From DAHUYF01 sp035945115 (GTDB lineage Bacteria > Pseudomonadota > Alphaproteobacteria > ATCC43930 > CGMCC-115725): a stretch of 64,000 nt of DNA. Every line of letters starts with the position of its first letter. Position 1 is the stretch's first letter. A program made the position numbers and the translations under genes. Shown one piece after another: positions 26,651 to 36,084 of the stretch. A model generated the notes under the pieces. It was not told the origin of the DNA, did no database searches, and saw only the letters and a program-made list of their open reading frames with translations. The stretch spans positions 28,073-92,072 of the forward strand of contig DASZAN010000123.1 of assembly GCA_035945115.1 (NCBI GenBank), given 5' to 3'.

Positions 26651-26693
26651 CTATTCTATCACCTTGGCATCGGGCGGGTGTGCGAAACCTCAC
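26651..26693 (-). promoter_or_regulatory. Conserved promoter module C before the broken PF04392 copy
   Basis: CTATTCTATCA (26651-26661) and GTGCGAAACCTCAC (26680-26693) match modules A and B with one change (ACG to ACC) and the same 29-base offset. Retention here, before a pseudogene, shows the module travels with the gene copies. Confidence 0.45.
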
Positions 26694-26727
26694 CCGGTGG
26701 TACCCTAGAGCCCGAACGAGGGTTTTT

Positions 26728-27408
26728 ATGGAACTGAACGCCGACTTCTCCAAACGCGCCGTCGTTCATGCCGCGCGCGTTTCGTGGGTGCCCTCGCCAA
26801 TTGCTGGGGTCGAAAGGCGCATGCTCGACCGGATTGGCGAAGAGGTGTCACGCGCCACGTCGATCGTGCGCTATGCGTCGAACTCGCGTTTCTCCGCGCA
26901 TACCCATGGCGGCGGTGAGGAGTTCATCGTCCTCGACGGTGTGTTCTCTGACGAGCACGGCGATTTCCCAGCCGGCTCTTACATCCGCAATCCACCGGGT
27001 TCACGCCACACGCCGGGCTCGGAAAAGGGATGCATCATTTTCGTGAAGCTCTGGCAGTTCGATCCCGAAGACCGCAAGCACGTCCGCATCGACGCGACCA
27101 AAAGACCGTTTTTGCCCACGCGGGATCGGCCGGGGGTTGAGGTTTTGCTGCTGCACGAAGACGCGCGCGAAAACGTGCGCCTTGAACGTTGGAGCGCGGA
27201 TACGCAAATCTTTCTGCGCGCTACCGGCGGAGCGGAAATCCTGGTTCTCGAAGGTGGCTTCAGCGACGGCGACGAGACGTTTGAACCGCAATCCTGGTTG
27301 AGGTTGCCCGTCGATGCGATGCTCACGGCTCGGCCCGGCGCGAACGGTTGCAAAGTCTGGGTCAAGACCGGCCATCTCGCGCGACCGCAAACCGCGCCGA
27401 GGCTTTAA
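26728..27408 (+). CDS. ChrR-type bicupin protein
   Basis: A 226-residue cytosolic protein with two cupin halves. First half: RATSIVRYASNSRFSAHTHGGGEEFIVLDGVFSDEHGDFPAGSYIRNPPGSRHTPGS, with the metal ligands H-x-H and E. The second half (RLERWSADTQIFLRATGGAEILVLEGGFSDGDETFEPQSWLRLP) lacks the His pair. This pattern matches ChrR-like anti-ECF-sigma cupins, but no sigma factor gene adjoins, so an enzymatic or sensory role alone is possible. Start ATG 26728 (MELNADFSKRAVV) is the family start. Confidence 0.85.
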   Translation: MELNADFSKRAVVHAARVSWVPSPIAGVERRMLDRIGEEVSRATSIVRYASNSRFSAHTHGGGEEFIVLDGVFSDEHGDFPAGSYIRNPPGSRHTPGSEKGCIIFVKLWQFDPEDRKHVRIDATKRPFLPTRDRPGVEVLLLHEDARENVRLERWSADTQIFLRATGGAEILVLEGGFSDGDETFEPQSWLRLPVDAMLTARPGANGCKVWVKTGHLARPQTAPRL

Positions 27409-27479
27409 GTCTTTCGAACCTGTCGCAAGGCGTAGGCGCTAAAATGTTCGGCGCCCTCTTGGTCGCCAAGCTCGCCCCG

Positions 27480-28298
27480 CTAAAGGATCTTCGAGAGAAA
27501 CGCCTGCGTCCGCTTTTGAACGGGGCTCAGGAAGAGGCGGTCGGGCGTGCCCTCTTCGACGATCCGGCCGTCGTCCATCATGACCACGCGATCGGCGACC
27601 TCGCGGGCAAAGCCCATCTCGTGCGACACCACGATCATGGTCATGCCCTCGCGGGCAAGCTCCCGCATCACCTCGAGCACCTCGCCGATCATTTCCGGAT
27701 CGAGCGCGCTGGTCGGCTCGTCGAACAGCATGAGACTCGGCTTCATGGCGAGCGCGCGCGCGATCGCGACGCGCTGTTGCTGACCGCCCGACAATTGCGC
27801 CGGATAGACATCGACCTTGTCGGATAGGCCGACGCGGGCGAGGAGGTCACGGCCGATTGCAACGGCCTCGCGCTCGGGGATGCCCAAGACATGGATCGGC
27901 GCCTCGATGACGTTGCCGAGGGCGGTCTTGTGGTGAAACAGGTTGAAGCGCTGGAAGACCATGCCGATTTCGCGCCGCTGCCGCGCGATGTTCCGCTCGC
28001 GGTCCTCCATCAAGCGGCCACGGCTTTCGCGATAGCCGATCAGGTGTCCGTTGACGAAGATGCGGCCGCTCTCGATCTTTTCGAGGTGGTTGAGACAGCG
28101 CACGAAGGTGGTCTTGCCGGACCCGGACGGGCCGATGATGACCACCACCTCGCCGCGCCGAACGGTGAGCGACACACCCTTCAAAACCTCGAGCTTTCCG
28201 TAGGATTTGCGCACCTCGACGGCGCGGACCACCTCCTCGCTCGCGGGCTCGGGGACGCCGCCGATCGACGATACAATATCCGCGCTGGCGCCGCTCAT
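27480..28298 (-). CDS. Polar amino-acid ABC transporter ATP-binding protein
   Basis: A 272-residue ATPase of the GlnQ/HisP type: Walker A IIGPSGSGKTTFVRCLN, Q-loop GMVFQRFNLFHH, signature LSGGQQQRVAIARALA, Walker B LMLFDEPTSALDPE, H-loop VVSHEM. An insert around residues 95-110 (RESRGRLMEDRERNIARQRR) is typical of this group. ATG 28298 overlaps the permease stop (ATGA). Last gene of the leftward gntR-SBP-permease-ATPase operon. Confidence 0.93.
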   Translation of the reverse strand: MSGASADIVSSIGGVPEPASEEVVRAVEVRKSYGKLEVLKGVSLTVRRGEVVVIIGPSGSGKTTFVRCLNHLEKIESGRIFVNGHLIGYRESRGRLMEDRERNIARQRREIGMVFQRFNLFHHKTALGNVIEAPIHVLGIPEREAVAIGRDLLARVGLSDKVDVYPAQLSGGQQQRVAIARALAMKPSLMLFDEPTSALDPEMIGEVLEVMRELAREGMTMIVVSHEMGFAREVADRVVMMDDGRIVEEGTPDRLFLSPVQKRTQAFLSKIL

Positions 28299-29077
28299 GC
28301 CTTCTTCCGCACCGCCGCGAAAATCGCGGAGCCGAAGAAGCGCTCGCCGAAGCCCGGCACGATGGTGGCGCGGCCCGAGGGCTCGCTGCAGCGCAATTCG
28401 ATCCGGTTTTGGATGATGCCCCAAAGGGTGGTGAGCGTGAGATAGTAGAGCGCCACGACGGAATAGAGCTCGAACACGCGGAACGTCGCCGATGTCAGCG
28501 TCTCCGTCGTGAGCAACAGCTCGGGCACGCCGATGACGCTGACCAGCGTCGTGTTCTTCAGCATCGCGTTGAATTCGTTGCCGAGCGGCGGGATCACGAA
28601 GCGCGCCGCTTGCGGCAGCACAATTCGCCGCATCAGGAGCCCATAAGTCATGCCGACCGATTTCGCCGCCTCGGTCTGCCCGCTATCCACCGCGGAGATG
28701 CCGGCGCGGATGATCTCGGCCATATAGGCCGTCTCGTTCAAGCTCAGCGCGACGAGGCCCGCTTGGACATTGCCGGGGATGGTCAGGATGCCCAGCGAGA
28801 TGTCCTCGAAGCGGAAGATGCCGCCGGCAGCAAGGCCCGTGTAGATGAAGACGATCTGAACCAGGAGCGGCGTTCCCCGCATGATCCAGATATAGCCGCG
28901 TACCAGATACTGGAGCGGCGCTAGTCGCGACATGCGGCCGAGCGCGGCGAACAGGCCTAAAAGCGTGCCGAGCGCCTGTGCGGCGACGCTCAGCACCAAC
29001 GTCAGCATCAGGCCATGGAGATACGCCGAACTCGGACGAAGCAAATAATGCCAGAAGAAAGGCCAATCAAAGCTCAT
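28295..29077 (-). CDS. Polar amino-acid ABC transporter permease
   Basis: A 260-residue HisM/GlnP-type inner-membrane permease. Hydrophobic spans at about 20-45, 55-80, 85-110, 190-230. The ATPase-contact EAA loop is AAKSVGMTYGLLMRRIVLPQAARFVIPPLGN; NETAYMAEIIRAGI is the family motif before it. Only one permease is present, so the channel would be a homodimer. Follows the binding protein after 9 bp. Confidence 0.92.
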   Translation of the reverse strand: MSFDWPFFWHYLLRPSSAYLHGLMLTLVLSVAAQALGTLLGLFAALGRMSRLAPLQYLVRGYIWIMRGTPLLVQIVFIYTGLAAGGIFRFEDISLGILTIPGNVQAGLVALSLNETAYMAEIIRAGISAVDSGQTEAAKSVGMTYGLLMRRIVLPQAARFVIPPLGNEFNAMLKNTTLVSVIGVPELLLTTETLTSATFRVFELYSVVALYYLTLTTLWGIIQNRIELRCSEPSGRATIVPGFGERFFGSAIFAAVRKKA

Positions 29078-29086
29078 CGGCCTTCC

Positions 29087-29941
29087 TCACTTCATCATGT
29101 CTCCCTCGATATGCCACTTCTTGAGGATAGCGAGCAGTGCGCCGTCCTGCTTCATGGCATCGACCGCCTTCTGGACTCCCTCGGCCATTCCCGCATCGTT
29201 CTTGCGCAGCCCGATCGCCGTGAGGATCTGGTGGAAGGGCGGACCCGCCACTTCGAACGTCTTCGGCGACTTGTCCATATAGTAGGCAGCACTCTCGAGT
29301 GTCGTGCCGTAGACGTCGACTTGACCGATCTGCAGCGCCTGCAGCGCGTCGGTATCCTTCGGGAAGACGACGACGTCGGCTGACTTCTTTCCGGCCGCTT
29401 GGAACTTCTTGTTCTGATCCTCGATCAGCTCCTGGATGGTGGTTCCGTTCTCGACCGCCACCTTGTGGCCGGAGAGATCCTCGATCGAATGGACCTTCTT
29501 GGGATTGCCGGAATGAACCAGGAACGCCTCGCTCGAATTCATGTAGTCGACGAGGTCGATGGTCTGACGCCGCTCGGGCTTGTCGAAGAGTTGCGAGATG
29601 ACGGCGTCGCATTGCTGCGCCAACAGGGCGGGAACGAGGCCTTTGAACGGAATATTCTTCCATTCGACCTTCACGCCGAAGCGCTTCGCGATCTCGTTGC
29701 CGATGTCGATGTCGGAGCCGACCGGCTTGGTGCTCTCGTCGAGAAACTCGATCGGCGGGCTCGTCATGTCCGAGCAATAAACGATCGCGCCGGAGTCGGC
29801 GATGCGTTTCGGCGCCATGGCGCTGGCCGCCGCAGCGCTGCCGGGGAGCGCCACGCCCCATCCGATGAGCGCGGAACAAGAAACGACCAGCGATAGTATC
29901 AGGCTAGGGCGAGCGTCTCGCCCGGCTTGCTCGTGTAGCAT
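29087..29941 (-). CDS. Polar amino-acid ABC transporter substrate-binding protein
   Basis: A 284-residue periplasmic protein of SBP family 3. Signal region LILSLVVSCSALIGWGVALPGSAAAASA, then the two-lobed domain: YCSDMTSPPIEFLDESTKPVGSDIDIGNEIAKRFGVKVEWKNIPFKGLVPALLAQQCDAVIS, SSEAFLV, GHKVAVENGTTIQELI. Its start overlaps the 3' end of gntR by 38 bp, so it is co-transcribed with and probably controlled by that regulator. Ligand unknown; genome context suggests an amine-related amino acid. Confidence 0.9.
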   Translation of the reverse strand: MLHEQAGRDARPSLILSLVVSCSALIGWGVALPGSAAAASAMAPKRIADSGAIVYCSDMTSPPIEFLDESTKPVGSDIDIGNEIAKRFGVKVEWKNIPFKGLVPALLAQQCDAVISQLFDKPERRQTIDLVDYMNSSEAFLVHSGNPKKVHSIEDLSGHKVAVENGTTIQELIEDQNKKFQAAGKKSADVVVFPKDTDALQALQIGQVDVYGTTLESAAYYMDKSPKTFEVAGPPFHQILTAIGLRKNDAGMAEGVQKAVDAMKQDGALLAILKKWHIEGDMMK

Positions 29942-30626
29942 GATGCTGCTCCCTATGTTGCGCGGTTATGACCCACAGCGCGTCTTCCCAGGAACGCTTC
30001 ACATGTCGCGTAGCGATCTTGGCAGCGCGCTTTTCGTCGCGAGCGGTCACGGCATCGACGAGCTCGCGATGCTCTTTCCGGGTGAGTGGCCATTTGTCAA
30101 ACCACAGCACGTCGATCCAGGTCAGCAGGCGCAGCCGATCGTAGATCTGAAGCAAGGTCTCGCGGACGAAGCTGTTGCCGCTTTCGCGGGCGATCACTTC
30201 GTGGATGCGGAGCCCCAGCTGGACCTCTTGCCTGAGTTCCGCCGCACGGGGGTTTTTCTTCCGTTCGAAAACGGCAAGCTGCCGGATGATGTCCCTGAGC
30301 TCGCGGATGCCCTCGTCGCTGATCAGCCGGGCGGCGGCGCGTACCGCATGCACCTCGAGCAGCTCGCGGAATTCGTAAATCTCGTCCACCGCCTTGGGAT
30401 CGAACTCCGGCGCGAAATAACCCAGGCCGGGCTTGCTGACGGCGAGACCGTCCCGTTCGAGCCGCCCCAGAGCTTCGCGCAGCGGCGTGCGGCTGACCTG
30501 AATCCGGCGCGCGAGCTCGCGCTCACCGAGGCGTTCGCCCGGACGCACCTCGCCGGATAGGATCATTGATCTCAGCGAATCGTACGCGATCTGGCTCAGC
30601 GACCGGTCGCTTTCTTGATCCGTCAT
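29904..30626 (-). CDS. GntR family regulator, FCD (FadR-like) subgroup
   Basis: A 240-residue DNA-binding protein. Winged helix at residues 8-72 (AYDSLRSMILSGEVRPGERLGERELARRIQVSRTPLREALGRLERDGLAV), then an all-helical FCD ligand domain with metal-type ligands (EFRELLEVHAVRAAARL, RIHEVIARESGN, EHRELVDAVTARD). Heads the leftward amino-acid ABC operon and is divergent from the FAD oxidoreductase gene. The TGGTATACCA sites at 17888 and 30745 are its most likely operators (inference from palindrome type and position). Confidence 0.92.
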   Translation of the reverse strand: MTDQESDRSLSQIAYDSLRSMILSGEVRPGERLGERELARRIQVSRTPLREALGRLERDGLAVSKPGLGYFAPEFDPKAVDEIYEFRELLEVHAVRAAARLISDEGIRELRDIIRQLAVFERKKNPRAAELRQEVQLGLRIHEVIARESGNSFVRETLLQIYDRLRLLTWIDVLWFDKWPLTRKEHRELVDAVTARDEKRAAKIATRHVKRSWEDALWVITAQHREQHHATRASRARRSP

Positions 30627-30713
30627 GCCGCACTCAGAGTGGTGTCAACGGAGCTGATCCGTTCATGGCGCCCGCGCAGTGCGCTAATGCTGCGCCACAA
30701 GGTGATTGGCTGA

Positions 30714-30754
30714 TTGACAGCCGCGCTGCGGCAGGCATACCGTATGGTATACCA
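30714..30754 (+). promoter_or_regulatory. Promoter with TGGTATACCA operator for the FAD oxidoreductase operon
   Basis: -35 TTGACA (30714-30719), 16 bases, -10-like CATACC (30736-30741). The palindrome TGGTATACCA (30745-30754) covers the expected transcription start and ends 3 bases before the ATG at 30758; an overlapping inverted pair ATACC-GTAT-GGTAT sits at 30737-30750. Few bases remain for a ribosome site, so the transcript may be nearly leaderless. Layout mirrors the site at 17888-17916. Confidence 0.65.
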
Positions 30755-30757
30755 GCG

Positions 30758-32071
30758 ATGAACGACGTCAAGCACAGCCTTCACGCGGCGCGCTCTCAGT
30801 CGTCGCTGCCGGCGTCGCTCTGGGCGGCGACCGCATCGCCGTGTCCGGCGCTCGAACAACTGACCGGCCACCGCACGGTCGACGTCGCCATCATCGGCGC
30901 CGGATACACCGGCCTCTCGACGGCGCTTCATCTCGCGGTCGCGGGCGTCGATTGCGCGGTCATCGATACGCACGAGCCTAGTTGGGGCGCTTCCGGCAGA
31001 AATGGCGGACAAGTCTTGCCCGGACTCAAAGTGGCGAAAGCAGCGCTGCAGCGCCGATTTGGCGAGGACATCGGCAACCGCGTTCACAAGCTCTGCGAAA
31101 CCGCCGCCCAATTCCTCTACGACCTCGTCGAGGAGCACGGGATCGGCTGCGATTTGGCACGGACCGGGAGCATCCGCGCCGCCCACAACCGAGCGATGCT
31201 GGCAATGCTCAGGGAGAATTTCGCAGCGCTTGTCGCGGAGGGTGTGCCGGCGCGTTTTCTCGGTGCGGATGACATTGCGCGCTCGCTGGGCACGCGCGCC
31301 TATCTCGGCGGCCGCTTTGATCCGCGCAGCGGGACGCTGCACCCGCTCAAATACGCTCGCGGTCTCGCCGCTGCGGCATTGCGCAAAGGCGCGATGATCT
31401 ACCGCGACTCCCCGGCGACTGCCTTGAGTGGGAAAGGCGGGCGCTGGCATGTGACAACGCCCGACGGAGTGCTCGTCGCTCGGCAGGTTGTCGTCGCCAC
31501 CAACGGCTACACGGACAGGCTTTGGCCGCGCCTCGCCGCCACGATGTTGCCGGTGCACAGCTTCCAGATCGCGACGGCTCGGCTCAGTGGCGACGCAACC
31601 GCCTCGATATTGCAGGACAGGGTCTGCTTCTCGGATACGCGGCGACTCATTCTCTATGCGCAGCGCTCGGCCGACGACCGACTCGTGCTCGGTGGTCGTG
31701 CCTCGTTCACCCTCGTCGACCGTGCCGCCGACTACAAGGTCCTGCATCGCGTGCTGGTCGGCCTCTTCCCGCAACTTCGCGCGACGCCCATTGAGTATCG
31801 ATGGGCGGGTCGCGTGGCATTGACGCGGGATTCCATTCCCCATCTGCACGCGCCCGCGCCCGGCATTCTCATCGCCACCGGGTTCAACGGGAAGGGCGTC
31901 GCGATGACGACGCTGATGGGCAAGATCCTCGCCGATCATATTCGTTTCCCGGACGAGCCCTCGGCCTATCCGATCACCGAGATTCGCCCGATTCCGCTTT
32001 ATTTCGTCCGCGAGCCGGCGCTCAATCTCGCCATGTACTACGAGACCTTGATGGATCGGCTCGGTCGGTGA
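30758..32071 (+). CDS. FAD-dependent amine oxidoreductase, PuuB-like (DAO family)
   Basis: A 437-residue flavoprotein similar to gamma-glutamylputrescine oxidases. FAD-binding VAIIGAGYTGLSTALHLA near residue 45, substrate/FAD region WGASGRNGGQVLPGLK, VVVATNGYTDRLWP, and C-terminal IEYRWAGRVALTRDSIPHLHAPAPGILIATGFNGKGVAMTTLMGKILADHI. ATG 30758 gives the expected start and directly follows the operator. First gene of an operon with a potABCD-type transporter, so it probably oxidises an imported amine or glutamylated polyamine. Confidence 0.9.
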   Translation: MNDVKHSLHAARSQSSLPASLWAATASPCPALEQLTGHRTVDVAIIGAGYTGLSTALHLAVAGVDCAVIDTHEPSWGASGRNGGQVLPGLKVAKAALQRRFGEDIGNRVHKLCETAAQFLYDLVEEHGIGCDLARTGSIRAAHNRAMLAMLRENFAALVAEGVPARFLGADDIARSLGTRAYLGGRFDPRSGTLHPLKYARGLAAAALRKGAMIYRDSPATALSGKGGRWHVTTPDGVLVARQVVVATNGYTDRLWPRLAATMLPVHSFQIATARLSGDATASILQDRVCFSDTRRLILYAQRSADDRLVLGGRASFTLVDRAADYKVLHRVLVGLFPQLRATPIEYRWAGRVALTRDSIPHLHAPAPGILIATGFNGKGVAMTTLMGKILADHIRFPDEPSAYPITEIRPIPLYFVREPALNLAMYYETLMDRLGR

Positions 32072-32082
32072 GACGCGGCGAG

Positions 32083-33221
<1,139 letters not shown>

Positions 33222-33225
<4 letters not shown>

Positions 33226-34103
33226 TCACCATGCTTCGCCGCGTGGGTTTGTTGGCACCCACGGTTTTGACCATCGGGGTGCTGTTGATCGTGCCGCTGG
33301 GGATCATGGCCTATGTCTCGACGCTGGCGCGTGGGCCGACGGGCGGCGTCATCTGGACCGAGCACACGGCCGCGGCGTACGCACAGTTTCTGTTCGAGCG
33401 CGATCTGGCCGATCGCCTCGTCGTCAACACCGACTATCTGCACATCTTCGCCCGGTCGATGGGACTGGCGGCCATCACGACTGTCGTGACCTTTCTTGTC
33501 GCGTTTCCCATGGCGCTGTGGATGGCGTTTCAGCCACCACAGCGACGTATGCTGCTGGTCTTCATCGTCACCGTTCCGTTCTGGACCAACATCCTCGTGC
33601 GAAATTACGCCTGGATCCTGCTGCTCAGAAATGACGGCGTGATCGATTGGGGGCTACGTAAGTTGGGGATCACGACCGGCTCGCTCGACGTCCTCTACAC
33701 GCCCTTCGCCACCAGCATTGGCCTGACCTACTCGTTTCTCCCCTACATGGTGCTGCCCATTTATGTGAGCCTCGAGAAGCTCGATCGGCGCCTGATCGAG
33801 GCCGCGTTCGACTTGGGTGCCGATCGTTGGCGCGCCTTTCGCCGCGTGATCCTGCCGCTGTCGCTGCCAGGCGTCATCGGTGGCGCCATCCTGGTGTTCA
33901 TTCCGGGGCTCGGCGCCTTCATCAGCCCGGAGCTGCTGGGCGGGGCCAAGTCGATGATGATCGGCAGCTTGATCCAGCAGCAATTCGGGCAATCGCGGAA
34001 TTGGCCCTTCGGCGCGGCGCTGTCCTTCGTCTTGCTTATTCTCGTGGTGCTCGCGCTCTCGGCGCACGCCGTGCGCTTCCGGCGCCAGGCGGGCAGGCGA
34101 TGA
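33222..34103 (+). CDS. potB: Spermidine/putrescine-type ABC transporter permease (PotB-like)
   Basis: A 293-residue inner-membrane permease with about six hydrophobic spans (LLAPTVLTIGVLLIVPLGIMAYVS at the start) and the EAA loop EAAFDLGADRWRAFRRVILPLSLPGVIGG. GTG 33222 overlaps the potA stop; ATG 33231 is the alternative. Partner of the PotC-like gene that follows. Confidence 0.92.
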
Positions 34104-34114
34104 GGGAGAGGACG

Positions 34115-34906
34115 ATGGCACGGCACCTCGACCTTTGGCGCTGTCCCGGTACGCGCGCTGTCGCGATCGCTGCGTTTTTCTACCTCTACCTGCCGATCGT
34201 GGCGCTGGTCATTCTCTCCTTTAGCGCCGGCGACTCCTCGCTCGCGCGGTGGGAGGGCTTCAGTTTTCGCTGGTATCTCGACGTCCTCGACAATGCCGAC
34301 ATGCTGCGTGCCATTCGCAATTCCCTGGCCGTCGCCAGTGTTGCGACCGTGACCGGCACTTTCGTTGCGACCATGGCGGCGCTGGCGACCGCCGGTCCAC
34401 GCTTTCGCCTGCAAGCCGTGTTCGAAGGAATGATCGGCCTACCCCTGATCGTTCCGGACATCGTCGCGGGGATCGCCACGCTGCTCTTCTTCGTGATCGT
34501 CGGCATCCCCCTTGGTCTCGTGAGCATCATGCTCGCGCATACCGTCTTTGCCGTGCCGTTCGCCTATCTGCCGATCCGCGCGCGGCTCGATGGGCTCGAT
34601 CCCGCCCTCGCCGAAGCGGCGGCCGATCTCTATGCCACGCCTTCCCAAGGCTTCCGCCGAATCATCCTGCCGCTGATCTGGCCGGGAATCGCCGCGGGTG
34701 CGATGCTGGCCTTCATCAGCTCCCTCGGCGATGTCGTGATCAGCTACTTCGTCTCGGGACCAGGCGCTACGACGCTACCGGTCTATGTCTTCAGCATGGT
34801 GCGCATGGGCGTGACGCCAGCCGTCAACGCTGTCTCGACATTGCTCATGCTGGCCTCGATGTCGCTGCTCACCGTCTCGTATCTGCTCAGCCGCAGCTTG
34901 CGGTGA
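34115..34906 (+). CDS. potC: Spermidine/putrescine-type ABC transporter permease (PotC-like)
   Basis: A 263-residue permease with spans AIAAFFYLYLPIVALVILSFS, VATVTGTFVATMAALATAG and others, and the EAA loop EAAADLYATPSQGFRRIILPLIWPGIAAG. I take ATG 34115, behind GGGAGAGG; ATG 34100 overlaps the potB stop and is also possible. Completes a heterodimeric channel with PotB. Confidence 0.9.
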   Translation: MARHLDLWRCPGTRAVAIAAFFYLYLPIVALVILSFSAGDSSLARWEGFSFRWYLDVLDNADMLRAIRNSLAVASVATVTGTFVATMAALATAGPRFRLQAVFEGMIGLPLIVPDIVAGIATLLFFVIVGIPLGLVSIMLAHTVFAVPFAYLPIRARLDGLDPALAEAAADLYATPSQGFRRIILPLIWPGIAAGAMLAFISSLGDVVISYFVSGPGATTLPVYVFSMVRMGVTPAVNAVSTLLMLASMSLLTVSYLLSRSLR

Positions 34907-34938
34907 ATGCTTCAGCATCAACAGGGGAGGATGATTTC

Positions 34939-35985
34939 ATGCGACAAGGTATCGCCCTAGCAGCGGCCTTCATGCTTTCCTTCCTCGGCGCCCGCGCAAA
35001 CGCCGCCGAGGAAAAGCAGCTTCTGCTCTTCAATTGGTCCAACTACATGTCGCCGGACTTGCTGAAGCGCTTCGAGGCGGAGACCGGGATCAAAGTCACG
35101 CTCGACACCTACGACACGAATGAATCGATGCTGGCAAAGCTGCAAGCGGGCGGCGCCGGATATGATGTCGTCGTGCCCACCGGCCCGACCCTGCAGCAGA
35201 TGATCCGCGACGGGCTCGTCCTCAAGGTCGATGCGAACGCCATGCCGAATTACAAGAATGTCAAGAAGCCCTTCGACCATCCCGACTTCGATTCCGAGCG
35301 CGGCTTTTCCGTCCCCTATATGTGGGGCTCGACGGGCTTGGTCTACGACACGACGAAAGTCGCGGGCGGGAAGATCGACGACAGCTGGAAAGAGCTCTTT
35401 GAGCCGCGGCCGGATTTCGTCGGCAAAATCGGCATGCTCAAGGACATGGGCGAAGTCATGACGGCCGCCGCCTACTATCTCGGCTTCGATCAATGCACGG
35501 AAAAGCCGGAGGAAGGCCAAAAGATCCTCGAGCTTCTCGAGAAGCAGAAGCCAGCCGTCAAGATTTACTCGGCCGAGGGAACCGTTGACCGTGTTGCCGG
35601 CGGCGAGGTGACGATGGAGCATATGTGGAACGGCTCGTTTCATCGCGCGCATGCGAAATTGCCGACCATCGTCTACGTTTACCCGCGCGAAGGGCTGAAC
35701 CTTTGGGGCGACAATTTCGCCGTGCCGAAAGGGGCGAAGCATGTCGAGAATGCCAAGCTCTTCCTCAATTTCATGATGGACCCCAAGAACGCCGCGGAAG
35801 CGTCGAATTTCACCGGCTACAACAATGCGATCGCTGGCTCGGAGGCGTACCTCAAGGAAGATCTTCGCAACGATCCTGCCTTCAACACCCCCGAACCGAT
35901 GATCACTCGGCTCAAGCAAACGCGGCTTTGCTCGAAGGCCGCCCTCGATCTGCGCGAACGGATCTGGACGCGGCTGTTGCGCTAG
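34939..35985 (+). CDS. Polyamine-type ABC transporter periplasmic binding protein
   Basis: A 348-residue PotD/PotF-family protein with a Sec signal (RQGIALAAAFMLSFLGARANAAEE). Family marks: LLLFNWSNYMSPDLLKRFEAETGIKVTLDTYDTNESMLAKLQAGGAGYDVVVPTGPTLQQMIRDGLV, VPYMWGSTGLVYDT, NLWGDNFAVPKGAKHVENAKLFLNFMM. GGGGAGG eight bases before ATG 34939. Last gene of the operon, before a strong hairpin. Polyamine is the likely ligand by family; the exact one is open. Confidence 0.9.
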   Translation: MRQGIALAAAFMLSFLGARANAAEEKQLLLFNWSNYMSPDLLKRFEAETGIKVTLDTYDTNESMLAKLQAGGAGYDVVVPTGPTLQQMIRDGLVLKVDANAMPNYKNVKKPFDHPDFDSERGFSVPYMWGSTGLVYDTTKVAGGKIDDSWKELFEPRPDFVGKIGMLKDMGEVMTAAAYYLGFDQCTEKPEEGQKILELLEKQKPAVKIYSAEGTVDRVAGGEVTMEHMWNGSFHRAHAKLPTIVYVYPREGLNLWGDNFAVPKGAKHVENAKLFLNFMMDPKNAAEASNFTGYNNAIAGSEAYLKEDLRNDPAFNTPEPMITRLKQTRLCSKAALDLRERIWTRLLR

Positions 35986-36020
35986 ACCATTTCCTATTCC
36001 TGGCGGTACGGCCGCAAGCC

Positions 36021-36044
36021 GCTCCGCCCCTTGCGGGGCGGAGC
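36021..36044. terminator. Hairpin between pot operon and slipin gene
   Basis: A perfect 10-bp stem (GCTCCGCCCC / GGGGCGGAGC) with TTGC loop, between two convergent genes. No T-run follows, so termination efficiency is uncertain. Confidence 0.6.
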
Positions 36045-36084
36045 GCACTTAGATCGGTACTCACCTACTTGCGGCGTTCAGTGC

